Assembly: GCA_963555705.1 (NCBI GenBank)
Contig: OY743168.1
Span: 93,412,925 to 93,476,924 of the forward strand
Reading direction: 5' to 3'
Length of the DNA stretch: 64,000 nt
Source: Ligustrum vulgare
Lineage: Eukaryota; Streptophyta; Magnoliopsida; Lamiales; Oleaceae
Part shown: one piece after another, positions 47,687 to 60,094 of the stretch
How positions within the stretch are numbered: position 1 is the first letter of the stretch
Layout of the letters: every line of letters begins with the position of its first letter
The notes under the pieces: model-generated
Seen by the model: only the letters and a program-made list of their open reading frames with translations
The model's database searches: none
What the model was told of the DNA's origin: nothing
Made by a program: the position numbers and the translations under genes

Positions 47687-47694
47687 AATAATTA

Positions 47695-49036
47695 TTGAAT
47701 CATCGTGTCAAGCATAGTCACCTTAAAAATTATTGATTTTTATAAGGAATTCACATTAGCATGGGAGATGCTACAATAACACGGTTGTGCATTGAATACG
47801 TAGAGTTTTGAAAAAAATTTGTTCCAATTAATTCGTTGAATTAAACATGATTCACGGTAACTTAAATTTAATTTTTTATTATTTATTCATCCGAGTAAAA
47901 TACATAGTCTCTTTGTATATTCATAACTATCTATAATCCACACTTTGCGTGGAACACAATATTATTCCTCTTCATAAATGATTTATAAATTTGCCTAATA
48001 GAGGCGTACTAATAAAAATTCAGATGGTTAATTTATTTGCATTATGGATGATCCTTGTGACATGATATTGAATGATAAAGATCAATTAAGTAGGTCTTAT
48101 GTTCGTACATTTAATTGGATCTATCATTTCATGGCACCACCTCTCTATATAAAATTGCATCATTTCGACGATTTTCCTAAGTTTGTGTCTGCAAAATCTC
48201 GGGACGTAGCTGTCTATACACGTCCCTCCCTAATTGTACTCTGAACTCGAAATTCCGTCTTTTCATCCTCTTCTTCCATACGTTCACCCTGCACGAGTGA
48301 TTATTCACATCATTTTTTCCTTTAAAAAAATCTCCGTATTGATGTTTTTTCGACCATGAGCAGTTAGATGGACTAGTTGATGAAGTTGAAAGATTTCTGA
48401 TATGAAGCCTGTATCTATGGAATTACACCAAAAATGTATATATATCATTCCAGTCCACTGCCATATATACGAAGCAAGATGATTTTATTTTATTTTTTAC
48501 GACTAGTAGTATATACCTGCAAATGGCTTTTGACTTCATCATTGATAAGGTCATCCACTTTCATAAGTTCTCTTATCTGCTTTGGCGTGGCTGCTGAAAC
48601 ATAAAAAAGATTTTAGCTCATCTTCTATTTTTTAGCAGTACATTTTAAAGAGAATTTGAATTTTTAAATAGTGATTTTTTGGAAAATGCGAAAATTTTCT
48701 TTGTTTACATGTAGAATATTTTATTATTTGAATGTGCGATTGAAAATGAGTATGAAAAAAAAAATTTGAAAAAGGAGAATCAAACAGGAACTAATTGTCC
48801 AACTTCTAACTTATCAAAACACACAAAGTTATGTTCTACTTGTATACTAATGTCTTGAACTTTTGACACTTTCGCTTGGATATTAGCCACGTTGGCTGTA
48901 ATTTGTAGATGTTCTCGGGTATGCTAGTATACTTGTACTAGTTGTCTATTTTCTCGGGTGCTCGAGTACTTGTACTATCCACCTTTAGTCTAGTTAGCTT
49001 TAATAGGTTTGTTGCATAACTTTAATTGTTTGAGTA
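47695..49036. other. Gene-free AT-rich stretch
   Basis: No coding region or bounded element was recognised. A MITE-like block may lie at about 48630-48800. Confidence 0.4.
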
Positions 49037-49043
49037 TGCCAGA

Positions 49044-49798
49044 TAGGGGTGGAAAAACGAATTGCAAAAATCGAGACCTATGGAGCCCCGCCTCGTTAAG
49101 GGCAGTGGGATGGATCCGGAGCAAGAAAAGTTTGACCCGATTTAGGCAAGGTGGGACAATTTTTTTGCGCTCCGATCCTCCCCGCCCCGTTTTCCAATTT
49201 TTTTTTTTTTTTTTTTTTTTTAAATGAGGTAGGCTTTGAGGTAAAATTTATGTTTCTAGAATTTTCATTGAGCAAATGATGTAGAGGTGACTCAATCCAT
49301 GGTAGGTCTTATGTGTTTTATTGGGAAGAACTTATAAATCTTAAGTGGGTAATTCTTCTTTCATCTTCATGCTCGTTCATATGTTCTGAAATTTGGTTGT
49401 CACTTTGTTGAGAGTGAGTCATTTCAATTTGTCTAGATTCATACCAAATTGTGGACAATTTTTGTGTGTGTATGTATGAAGCACTTTATTGAGAGATGGC
49501 ATTTTCAATTTGTCCAGTTGCATCCAAAATAAGGACAATTTTTGTGTATGCACACGCAAAGCTCATTATTTTGTTTTGATGCAGTATGAAATAGTTTAGT
49601 TTATGAAATTCGATATGTATCGCTTCTCTCCGCTTATATAAATGGTTCACTAAATTGATCAATTTGTCGCGCCACACCCCACCCCGTAATACTCAGACCA
49701 GCGTTTAAGCAGGGTGTGGTGCGGATCCGAGGCAAAAAATTTCAGGCTGGGCAGGGCGTAATGTGGGTCACACCGACCCCGCCCCGTTGCCATCTTTA
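49044..49798. mobile_element. Non-autonomous hAT element, related GC-rich type
   Basis: The left end TAGGGGTGGAAAAACG and the reverse-complemented right end TAAAGATGGCAACGGGGCGG are similar. TGCCAGAT (49037-49044) and TGCCTGAT (49799-49806) are a likely 8-bp duplication with one mismatch, overlapping the first base by one depending on how the end is drawn. Subterminal GATCCGGAGC and GCGGATCCGA words are inverted. An internal segment around TTTCAATTTGTC...GGACAATTTTTGTGT is duplicated, and a T-run lies at 49199-49221. Confidence 0.72.
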
Positions 49799-50325
49799 TG
49801 CCTGATGATACTTCTTAATCTACGTGTGTGTTTAATTTTATTTAAAATAAGTTTTTTTTTTAAGGAATAGTAATTTTTTTGAAGAATGGATTGTTGAAAT
49901 TTGTTGAAAAGTCAAATATTGTTGGCTTGACTTTTAATGGATGATTGAGATTGAGTATTGTAGAAAAATAAGAAAATTTAATGAAACTAAACAAGTTCAA
50001 TATATCTACATATATCTATACTACTTTTAAAAGTTCCTTAAAGGGAGAAACTTTTTTGTACTATGTCACCCTCGTATCTTTTTAATAATTACATATTCAC
50101 CCTTAATTTTAATTAATGTACATTTTTTAATATTTCATTTCTTTTTATTTTTCTATTGTCAATAAAAGTATTTTTCATATATTTACAGTCTAAACTCTAC
50201 ACTTTTTCACTAAAAATCTTTTTTAAAAAATCAATAACTTTCATATAATTTATAATTTTTAATACGTCATTCAATTAATATGAAAAAAGAAAAATGTGTA
50301 CTTCTTGAATCAAAATTTTTACATG

Positions 50326-50329
<4 letters not shown>

Positions 50330-50393
<64 letters not shown>
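50330..50393. repeat. (AAT)n microsatellite
   Basis: About 21 AAT units lie at the junction between the two copies of the duplicated Helitron 5' segment. A shorter AAAT run (about 50709-50733) lies at the equivalent end of the second copy. Confidence 0.93.
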
Positions 50394-51224
50394 CTACTTC
50401 TTAAAGATCTTAAAGGGTGAGACTTTTTTTTTTTAATTGCTTTACCCTCAAACCTTTTAATAATATCATATTTATAGTTAATTTTAATTAATACAATTTT
50501 TTTAACATTTTATTTTAATTTAAAATCGTATTGTCGATGAAATATATTTTTTATATATTTACAATCTAAACTCTTCACTTTCCCATTAATTTTTTTTAAA
50601 ATAAAACTAATAACTCTCAAATAATTTAAAGTTAATAAACATTTTTCAACTAATATGAGAAAAAGAAAAAAAAAATGTGTATTCTTTGAATTAATTTTTT
50701 TTACTTGTATACAATAAATAAATAAATAAATAGAAAATCATTTTCACTTTCTACATTTAACATTTTATTCTCTATTAGTCATATTCAAATTTTAAGTTTC
50801 TTTATCAAATATTAATTTGACGTTGATTATATTCTCACCACACCCATAAAAAGTGCTGTGAAAATTCACTTCTTTGTTTAAAAAGACAATTATCGAAGTA
50901 TGGTTTGTGTAAGTTTTTTTCTAAGGTATTAATTTTATGAAAAATTAATTAAATTTTGTTTTCCAATCAATTTAAATTCTTATTGTATTAAATTTTTACG
51001 TTGAAATTTCGAAGTGCAAATTTCTTGAGAAGATCATTTGTTTATATTTTAAGTTGGGTTATATGTCTCACATGATGAAAATTGGAGTATAAAAATTTTC
51101 AATATTTGTACAGATTCCATTGAAATCTATATATATGTACTAATGGAAGTGTTGAGATTTATTTTGAATTTTTGATTAATGAAGATATAATATTTCTCAT
51201 TATATTTGTCTATCTTTATTTTAA

Positions 51225-51454
51225 GAGTATGTTTGATTGCACATTATTTTTCATGAAAAATACATTTTCCGCTAAAATTTTCCAAGTTTCAATCAAACGA
51301 ACTTTTATTTTCCATGGAATTTGTATTCCACCCACTTACTATTTGGCTATATTTTCCTTGAATTCGAGGAATTGGAATTCCTTAAGGTATGGGAATTGGA
51401 ATTCCGTAAAATTGGAATTCTACCTCATTTTCCACCCTCCAATCAAACACAGCC
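51225..51454. mobile_element. Harbinger/Tourist-like MITE 3 (230 bp)
   Basis: Ends GAGTATGTTTGATTG and, reverse-complemented, GGCTGTGTTTGATTGG are flanked by TAA (51222-51224, 51455-51457). The interior shares CAATCAAAC and AATTGGAATTCC-type words with the other members. Confidence 0.85.
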
Positions 51455-52106
51455 TAATAACTTTTTGATATTAAACAAATATGTTATCTTTTTTAATACT
51501 TGCAATGTACCAGATTCTTGTTACGCTATTCTGACCCACAATTGAAAATTTTTTACTCCCACGCTTCAAAAAGAAAAAATATATCAACTTTCATGAAAAA
51601 TTAAACCAATAGTAATCATACATTTCCAAATTGCACGATGAAATTGAAATCAACTTGACGACAAACAACAATATTGAAGAGAATGAAGAAGTCATCTATC
51701 AAATTTATGCATTGATGAATTCTTACAAGTTTATAACTCTGTTATGAAGAAAAAATATTTGGTATTAAGTATCCATTGATAAATTTTTTTCATCTTTTTT
51801 TATAATATTTTAAATATTTTATAAAAAAAAAACCTATCATTTATTCTCAAATATTATCGATATTGTTCTCAACGTGAAACCCATATTTGTTTTCATCAAA
51901 TAAGTGAGTCTAGCCAAGGTTTTGATTGAGAGTAAAATATTGTTTCAGAAACTTTGTTTAATTGTTAAAAATTATTAAATTTTCTTAATTCTATTTCTCT
52001 TGCATGTTTGGTTAATTTTCTTGAGAAGTCCGAAATTTTTGTCACATAATTTTAAAAAATTACTTTATATGGACAATTAACGTGCAAAGCACGTTTAGAT
52101 AACTAG

Positions 52107-54640
52107 TTAAAAAAAGGATACAATTTCATTTATACACACAATTTTTTACAAATTGGCATGTGAGTTTCGTGTAAGTCAAAGAGAAACCAAAGGAGTACAT
52201 ATAGCATTGGTAAAAAAAAACAAATGGATTTTGCTAAACTTACTCTAAGTGTACACATTAGGTTACTTATAAGAGACATGGAGTGGGGTCTACAACTATT
52301 TTATTGTGTGTGGATCCCACCTACATGCGAGACATGTGTAAATCAATGTGTAATCCGACAAGTAAGAGTAGCAAATTCGGAGGGAAAAAAAATGCTATCA
52401 CCTTGTTCTCCACCAAGGTGATGCAGTACATTGACAAAACTCTTGTACAATTCTGGAAACTAGCAGCGCCCATGTTTTCTCTGCTGACCAAAATGACCTT
52501 TCGAACTCAAATCAAATGATCCCACTCTAGCCACAGGAATTGACTGTGAGAGGCCATTTCAACTGGGAAAAATCATAATTATTTTCATTTTAAGATAGAA
52601 AATACAAAGTACAAGTTATTGTATAAGTTATTTTATCGCTTAAATAAGATGTTCGAAATACATGGGGGTAAACTAGTTATTTTAAAAATCTTACTGATTT
52701 TGGGTGCAAATCAGATTCTTGATTTCTGGTATCAAAATTACTGTCAATCTCAAGAGGAGTGCTCACTGCTCATAGCTGAAATGAACTCATCTAATCCTTC
52801 TCATCACTTCGATCATTTGAGGTTTTGGCTCCTTGAATGATGTTCTCCTGAATCACTCTTCACTGGTATAAATTCCTCCATCGCATCTCCTTTCAATTGC
52901 AGCCCTTCCTTCTCCAATCTCTCAATTACTACCCAAAAAGTTTAATCACTCACATAAATGAATAATGAATTAGACCATTAAATTCATTCAAGAAAAAATA
53001 ATTATACCTTCTTTTAATACGAACTCACAAGTTAGAGTCATCCGTAAACATGTTGCCCCTAAAATCACATCAAAGATTACGGGTAAAAAAAATTATTTTG
53101 TACCTTTAATTTTTTTTTTCTAAATGCCCCTCTATTTCAAATTTGTTTTATTTAAATCTTATAATGATAGTTATTATTTCTTGACAAGATTTAATTTGAT
53201 CATATATAATTAATTTCAATTCGAGTTGCTTTTATTATCAAATTAAAAGAAATAATAAATATCCAAACTTTTATGTAATTTAATTAAGTCCGAATAATTT
53301 TTGCAACTTCATATTTCGATTGATTCAGGTTACTTAATTTGTTACGTTCTTTTAAATATAAGATCACATGTATTTAATTAGTAATGTTAAAGTAAATATG
53401 AAATTAAATATTTATTTAATATATTTAAATATCAAATATTATATTAAGATGATTAGTATCAATTTCAATAGTACTATTCCGTTATTCGGGTAGAGATAAA
53501 TTTATTTTTGATAATCTAGAAATAATATTTCGGAAAGATTAATTATGTCAATAATCATTAAAATTAAATAATTATGCAAATGATCATTGATTTATTTTTT
53601 ATATATAGTAAGTCATTCAAGTTTCAGATTATTACAATTGTAGCCACTTGGTAAACAATTTGGCCCCTACTAGGTACCCCTTAATCAAAACCTCATTTTT
53701 CTAAAACTCATTTTCAACTAACATTCTATTCTATTAATAAAATAATCTACGTATAATTTCCACATAAAAAAAAAAAAATCCTACTTTTTAAAAACTCATT
53801 TTCCAAAAATTTACAGCAACAAACAACATTTTTTGAAATAATGGGTCTCAAACAAGGGGCTTAAGTACATATTATACAAAAAATCGCTATTAGAAAACTC
53901 ATTTTGTATATAATGAAGGCGTAAACAAGGACTAAATATATTCACAAGAAAAAAACGAAATACATAAAGGGAGAGCACGAACAGATATTGACCAATTTTT
54001 TCGCCAAAATATATTTTCTAAAATGATAAGTAGAATTAATTAACTATAAATATATTATTCAATTTGGACAAATTTTAGATTTAAAATAATTCATTTGAAT
54101 GCAAATTTTTAAACAACCTTTTTTTTCAAGTCCTAAAGTTTCTTAGTCCGTCTTCTCCTCTTTAAAATTAATTACATTTTTTTTAATTTCGTAAAAAAAA
54201 CTTTGTTAATATCACATAAATATGTTTATTTAAAAACAGAAAATGAAGATGATAAAATAGAAACGTTCATCGATCTGTTTTTATTTTCCTTTTTCTTTTT
54301 AATAAAATTGTGAGCGTATATCACAAATATATCTATTTTTTATGTATTAAAAATTTTGTTTAAATGTAATTTTATTTTCTCAATTTAAGCTTTAAATTAC
54401 AACATTTAAAGAAATTTCTTGAAACGATAAATACACTAACTGTAAAAAAAAAACAATTAAGGTATGTGTAATTTGTACCTTCTGTGATTAATTGTTTTCC
54501 TTCGTTTCTTATTTTTAATTAAATATTTATTTCATATATTAACATATAAATTCGATATATATAAGTAACGAATGATCATGTATTGCACGGGTTCTTTACT
54601 AATATGTGATAATTGTTTTCTACTTTTATATGACAAACTA
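52107..54640. other. Mostly gene-free stretch
   Basis: Apart from a possible two-exon fragment (52813-53058), only AT-rich DNA is seen. A degraded Helitron-like 3' end (TTGCACGGGTTCTTTACTAAT) lies near 54576-54596. A MITE-like block may lie at about 53680-53870. Confidence 0.4.
52813..53058 (-). other. Possible two-exon gene fragment, function unknown
   Basis: Two phase-compatible open segments with GT-AG borders can be joined on the minus strand. The first, 53008-53058, reads ATCLRMTLTCEFVLKE. The second, 52813-52928, reads VIERLEKEGLQLKGDAMEEF and ends SQNLK before TGA. Composition is protein-like (acidic, amphipathic). I do not recognise the family and found no further upstream exon, so this could be a remnant or chance. 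Confidence 0.3.
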
Positions 54641-54643
54641 TAA

Positions 54644-54912
54644 ACGTCTTGTTTGATTTTTCTTTTCTTTTTTTGTTAATTGACTTATTTTTTCCCAAAA
54701 ATTATTATTATTATTATTTTGTTTTATTTGTCATAAAAAATGATGTCAATCAAATAACAAAATTAGAAAATTCTCCATTTTTTTCATCTAAAAAATTAAA
54801 TCAATCAAATACATTACGCTTTATATTCCCAGGAATTCCATTCTCGGGAATTCAATTATTTGAAATTCGTTTTCTTTCCACTCAAATTTCATCATCGCTA
54901 TCAAACGGATCC
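54644..54912. mobile_element. Harbinger/Tourist-like MITE 4 (269 bp)
   Basis: The left end ACGTCTTGTTTGATT follows TAA (54641-54643). The right end, reverse-complemented GGATCCGTTTGATAG, precedes TAA (54913-54915). The interior aligns with the right half of MITE 1 (TTTTTCCCAAAAATTA, ATGTCAATCAAA, CCCAGGAATTC, TTTCTTTCCAC, CATCGCTATCAAAC). Confidence 0.85.
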
Positions 54913-54915
54913 TAA

Positions 54916-56330
54916 TATTTTGAAATCACCCTTGCCCCCATGTTTTACCATCCGCACACATGGGATAGGATGTGACCTATCATTGATGAGGAGGGCTTAC
55001 TAAAGAATGGAGAGAAGGGTGGGATGAACATGACATTGTCCATATCTATAGAGAAAGCTATTTTCGCCTCACCTTTATCATCATATTTGACCACCCACTT
55101 AAGATGTGACAAGCCCCATAACTGATGAGGAAGCCACATAAACTCATGTGAGTGGGTAGTCATGATGAGGACAAGGGTGGGGGTGAATGTACCCTTGCCC
55201 CCCATGTTTTACTATCCACTGAAATGGGATGGGCTCCTCACAAACCCATGTGAGTGGGTTGTCAAGGATGAGGGTAAGGGTGAGGTAAACGTAACATTGT
55301 CCTCTATAAGCCCTTGTTAGAGATCTATTATGAATAAAATGCATTTCTTCTCTCTTCCTTTCAATCACACATTTATCAGTAAAATAATATTACACATAAA
55401 TCAATAAAAATCCTCTATTTTTAGCCAAACATGTTTTTAAAAATCACTATTCAAAAAAATTATTTTATAACGCAATCTTTAAAATTTATAAGTAACACAA
55501 ATTTTCAAATTATTTTTTAACAAGATATGTAGGTGGGCATAACAACATCTCTACTCGCCACATGGAGAGTGATGATTGGGTTTGGGGTGACACAGACTTC
55601 CACCCGCGCTATAGGGGGATGGCCTATTTGTGTGCATGTTAAATTACCCACACTATATTTAATTATACATATTTTTCTCTTTATTTTTTAATCACACATT
55701 TTACCTAAAAATAATAAAACCCCAATTTTAAAATGACAATAATGCCAACGAACAGCCCCTATCAAAAGTGAGAGATTATAAGAGTAACTTTTGTTCAAAA
55801 ATGAAGGGTTCAAGGATGAATTTTCTTTTAAATTAAGATTGTGTTAGGTGGCTATTAGTGTATTTTATAAATGAAATATTGTTCTTTTCGAGTTAAAAAA
55901 TGAAGTTAAAAAATGAATTTTAAAAATGTGTGATTAAAAATTAGTTTAAAAACTGTGTTGTTTAAAAATTGGTTTATAAATGTTTCAAAGAACGGAGGCT
56001 AACATATTGAATGTTCCTAAACTACCCTAGGCCATGGGGCACTGGAGGATTTGGTGGGAGACGAGCTCCCGTGATCGCGCTAGCTAGAGCTGTTATTTGT
56101 TGAATTAAAGGTTTAGATTCACCAATATCTACCTTCGTTTAACTTATTCAGGCATTGTTACTCTGATTTTTCATCTGAAAAATATTTTGAGATTTTAGAT
56201 TCGGCTAGTTCGCGAGGTCTACAGCTTTTGGGTGTCGAAATCTTTATGTAAAACTTTGGTTTAGGTAATGGGTCTTCATTTTGATGCACGGCCAGATTTT
56301 TTATTTATTTTCAAATTCGATATCAACACG
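54916..56330. other. Gene-free stretch with GGGTGAGG/CCATGTTTTAC duplicated blocks
   Basis: At 54930-55320, blocks with CCCTTGCCCCCATGTTTTAC and CATGTGAGTGGGT occur twice and partly inverted, suggesting a degraded foldback-type repeat. MITE-like blocks of the CACACATTTTACC type lie at about 55640-55760 and 55830-56000. No gene is recognised. Confidence 0.4.
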
Positions 56331-57881
56331 TGGCGCATAAAACATATTGCGGAAATATTCTTATTTTTCTTTTCTTAGAGTAATGACGTAAACGAAGTTA
56401 CTTGATTGAGATTTCAAAATCACTTTATTTTAAAATAAAGTAACGATAAAACATTTAATATAAGATCTTGACTTTAAAGTCTTTTAGATAAACAATAATA
56501 ATAAAATAGTGAGTTGACAATTCAAACACAAGAATTTATTCAGTGAGTCTATAACTCATATGTCGTCACCTAGTACAGCACTATCTATCACGCTGTCTAA
56601 AAATCCGAGTCAATCTCTTTTTCATTTCTATTATTACCTAAAATATTAGATATGTCGTTGAATGATCATACACTTATCAAGTGAGTGGAGTATGGTGCAC
56701 ATGTGCTATTACACCTAGACAGGTTAACATCATATATTCAAGATTCGTGCAAGTTTTACTCATTAAATTAGTCAAGTCTATATCTTGTCAAGTTATATTC
56801 AAGTAGCATCGAGTTTTATATTCACGTCAAACCATATATCCAAATTAAGTCCAGCATCAAGTCAATTTCAAGTCAAATCAATTTTATATATTCAAACCAA
56901 GTTAAATTCACATATTCTAGTCAAGCCATACTTCATATATTTAAGATTATGTCTCACATATTTAAACCAGTAAATTCCTATACTCAAGTCGTATAATCAA
57001 AACAAGTCAAGGCAAGACAAAACCAGTACAACATATTCAAGTTCAATGTAAGATATTCAAGTACTCCAATTCAGTGCAAGATATTAAGACTAATATCAAT
57101 GCATGTATTTTCAAGAAAACATATCTTTTAATGTAGCCCATATTACAAATCAACTGCTATCCCGACCGCGCACAAGTAGGGAATTTAATCTCGAGTTCAA
57201 GCATGAAAATTATTCCACGAGTTCTTTTACATCTGTGGTTTCTATACCAGGGTTTTAAATAGGGAGTGGAGATCCCTAAAATTCATTAACTATCATGCAA
57301 GTTCCTTTCTATGCAATGCATAAGGAAAACACATGAAAATCCCTTTTAATGCAATGCATAATGGACACATAACACGAAATAGCGTTTAAGACTACACAAT
57401 CAAGTACAAGTCCAGCTAAGACAAGTTAAGTCAAGACAAGTTCTTATGTTCAAGAGTTGCAGATAGACGAATTAATCTTACGATGCTTACATATTCGAGA
57501 TCAAGATAATATTCAAGTGGCGTCAAATTCATATAATCATGCACTATGTCTTTAAACAAGTTAATAACATATTATTATCTGTCAAGACCAAATTATTATT
57601 TTCATTATGTTAACAACTCGAGGATCACATGAATAAATACTCATTTAAATATCAAAATAGTGCTTATTAGTATATTATGTATCGATACATACACTAATGC
57701 ATAAAATGTGGACAGAAACTATTTGGTATATTCAATGTATCAATGCATGATATTAATATTTTACAAGTATGATATTGATATCAAGATATTGATAATAACC
57801 TAGTTAATCATCTTCTTTTATGTTAAATATATGGATGTCAAAATAACGTTAATATGATACTCACATATTAAATGAGGAATA

Positions 57882-60094
57882 TGATGAGGTTCGTGTGTCT
57901 AATGCGAAAGAACATGCTCTTGCATACTTGGAATGCTTCAATGGTCGTTCTTCAAAGAAATTACCATAACTTTTGCATACGGTGTCCGTTTTGGACCCAT
58001 AAGTACTTTTCGGAAAGGCCTCGATGATCCCCATTGAACACTGACGATGATCCGCAAGTGCACGGGTCGCGCAAGTAATAAAGTGGATTTTAAGTCCGAA
58101 TATCGATCCCACAGAGATTGTTTTAAATCGTATTTTAGATTACTACCTTAACCGGAACTAGAGATTTGTTTTGAGTTGAGAATTTTGATTTTGAAAACTA
58201 AAATAAAGATTAAACTAAAAAATTGACAAATTTGATTTTAAACAAATGAAAATAAATGCGTTAGAATTATGAATTCATTTTGACTCTATCATCCATATCT
58301 TAACCAACTATTTAAATACAATTCATGGGTTTTGAAAATCCATATTCCTAATGTTGTTAAAACTTCCTTTCGGACAAGCAATAACGTCTATTCCTACAAA
58401 CGACCCAACTATATTTCTATGTTGAATACGAATGTGCACGAAAGCATTAAAAGAACTATGAATATTATAGCACATAACACAAAGCATAGGGGTATATTTC
58501 TATCCCCTATCGGACTTTGTGGCAATCGAAACAACTCTAATGAAATCCTAATCTTTCGAACTTAAGAAATCACAACCTAAAATCATACAACTAGTGATCA
58601 AGTAATTGCATGATAGAAAAAGCATAATTCAATTGCTCAAAATCATGAATTGCATAAATTAAATAATAGATTAAAATATGGAGTCAAGAAATCAAAATTT
58701 CATCACAATTCCAACACAATTAACCTGTCCTAGAAACATAATAGAAAATAAATAACAAGAGATATGAAAAGATGTAACACAATTCATCTCCTTGCAATTA
58801 TATCTTCAATCTTGATCTTGGCGTGGTTTGGATCCCTCGGAACTTCGACAGCGTTTTGGCATGAATTTAGCAAGTTGGGAACCCTTAATTTCGTGCCTTA
58901 GGTCTGGTATTTATAGATTTCCCCGAGAATTAGGTTAATGGAGGAGAAAACTGCTGAATTCCGCGTAAAAAGCCCAGCTGAGGCCCAGTCGGGACTATCG
59001 TGCAACCGCACGGTTCAAAAGTGCGCGATCGCAGCCTCGAAAAGCCAACCTTCAGTCGCTGATTTTTTTGGCAGTGCGACCACACGATCTTTCAACCGTG
59101 CGGCCGCACGGTTATACCGGCAGCTACAATTTTCTTCTTTAAATTTCAGCAATTTGGTCCTCATCCTTTTATTGCACAGTATTTAGTATTTTGATCATAT
59201 TTTTCTATTATATTATCCGATTGAGGTGCTTCAAAGTCCATTAGAAAGATGACGTAAAGGGCTACAATTCTTCCTGAAATAAGATTTTCCCAATTTGAAC
59301 GTTTATTGCCCCGAAATTAGGTTTCAAAATCTGACTAAAAATCTGTCTGAAGACCTTGTTTGATTTAAATGAATTTATGGTAATATTCTTACCATATTTC
59401 ATTCCTTTTTGCCTTCTAATTGCATCCAATTGACTCCTAAAAGTCCTCAAGTATCTTATCTTGGTCCGAATCAACTATTGAATATTTGCAATTTGATCCT
59501 TCTTCTTTTGATTTGTATACTTTAGTCCTTGAACTCCTAATTTCTCCCAATTTGGTTCTTTCTTTGACTTTTCTTCCAATTGACCCTTTTGATTTACTTA
59601 ATCAACTCTTGTTTTTCACACTTTAGCTCTTTTATCATCCAAATGACTTGTTTTTGCTTCATTTCCTTTGTTTTCTCGACTTTGGATTATTTCTGAAATA
59701 CAAACAATATTAACTAAATAAATAGCAAATATCCTTAAACAAACAAATAAAATCCTACTTTTAGAATAGAAATAAGTGTATAAAATACACTTATCAAACA
59801 CACTGCTTTGCTGTGATGTATGATGAATTTTGGGCATTTCAGAACGTTTACTGTGTCAAGACGGCAATAGAAGTTTCTTCTTTTAGTATTTTTCATTATT
59901 TGTTTATTTCGTTTATAGGCCCAGCCCATTAAGAAACTGTTGACCATTTAGGTTATTCATTTACTCTTATTTAAGACGTTATAACGTGATGTAGGGTTTT
60001 CTTAGTTGCTTATGAAATAAGAAAACGCCTCTTTTCTTGAGTGCAATTTGTGTTGTTGAAATATCATTGTGTGTTGTAGATTTGATCTACATCA
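57882..60094. mobile_element. Solo LTR (453 bp without its own insertion)
   Basis: The sequence starts TGATGAGGTTCG and ends GATCTACATCA, with a perfect 5-bp duplication GAATA (57877-57881 and 60095-60099). There is no internal region or second LTR, so this is a recombination-derived solo LTR. It is itself interrupted by another LTR at 58042-59796. The right part carries AGGCCCAGCCCATT and TAGGGTTTTC words typical of plant LTR R/U5 regions. Confidence 0.85.
58042..59796. mobile_element. Long solo LTR (1755 bp) nested in the other solo LTR
   Basis: It starts TGACGATGATCCGCAAGTGC and ends TACACTTATCA, with a perfect 5-bp duplication AACAC (58037-58041 and 59797-59801). The conserved 5' block (GCACGGGTCG, ATCGATCCCACAGAG) is characteristic of a widespread class of long plant LTRs. 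No gag or pol is present. A short inverted patch CCGCACGGTT / GTGCGGCCGCACGG lies near 59000-59115. Confidence 0.88.

Larger units (their letters stand above)
50015..52106 (+). mobile_element. Non-autonomous Helitron (about 2.09 kb)
   Basis: The right end has a hairpin ACGTGCAAAGCACGT (about 52080-52094), then a short spacer and CTAG followed by T (52103-52107), the classic Helitron 3' end. The left end ATCTATACTACTTTTAAA matches the TCTATACTA-type 5' ends of plant Helitrons. No Rep/helicase is encoded. The first about 370 bp are partly repeated (50018-50392 and about 50389-50735), and a Harbinger-type MITE is inserted at 51225-51454. Confidence 0.72.

Noticed and set aside
47101..47691. Overlapping plus-strand frames in the GC-rich hAT element
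   Set aside because: They arise from GC-rich subterminal repeats of a TSD-bounded non-autonomous element.
59000..59115. Possible gene in 58938-59186
   Set aside because: The open frame lies fully inside the TSD-bounded 1755-bp solo LTR and shows no protein similarity I recognise.
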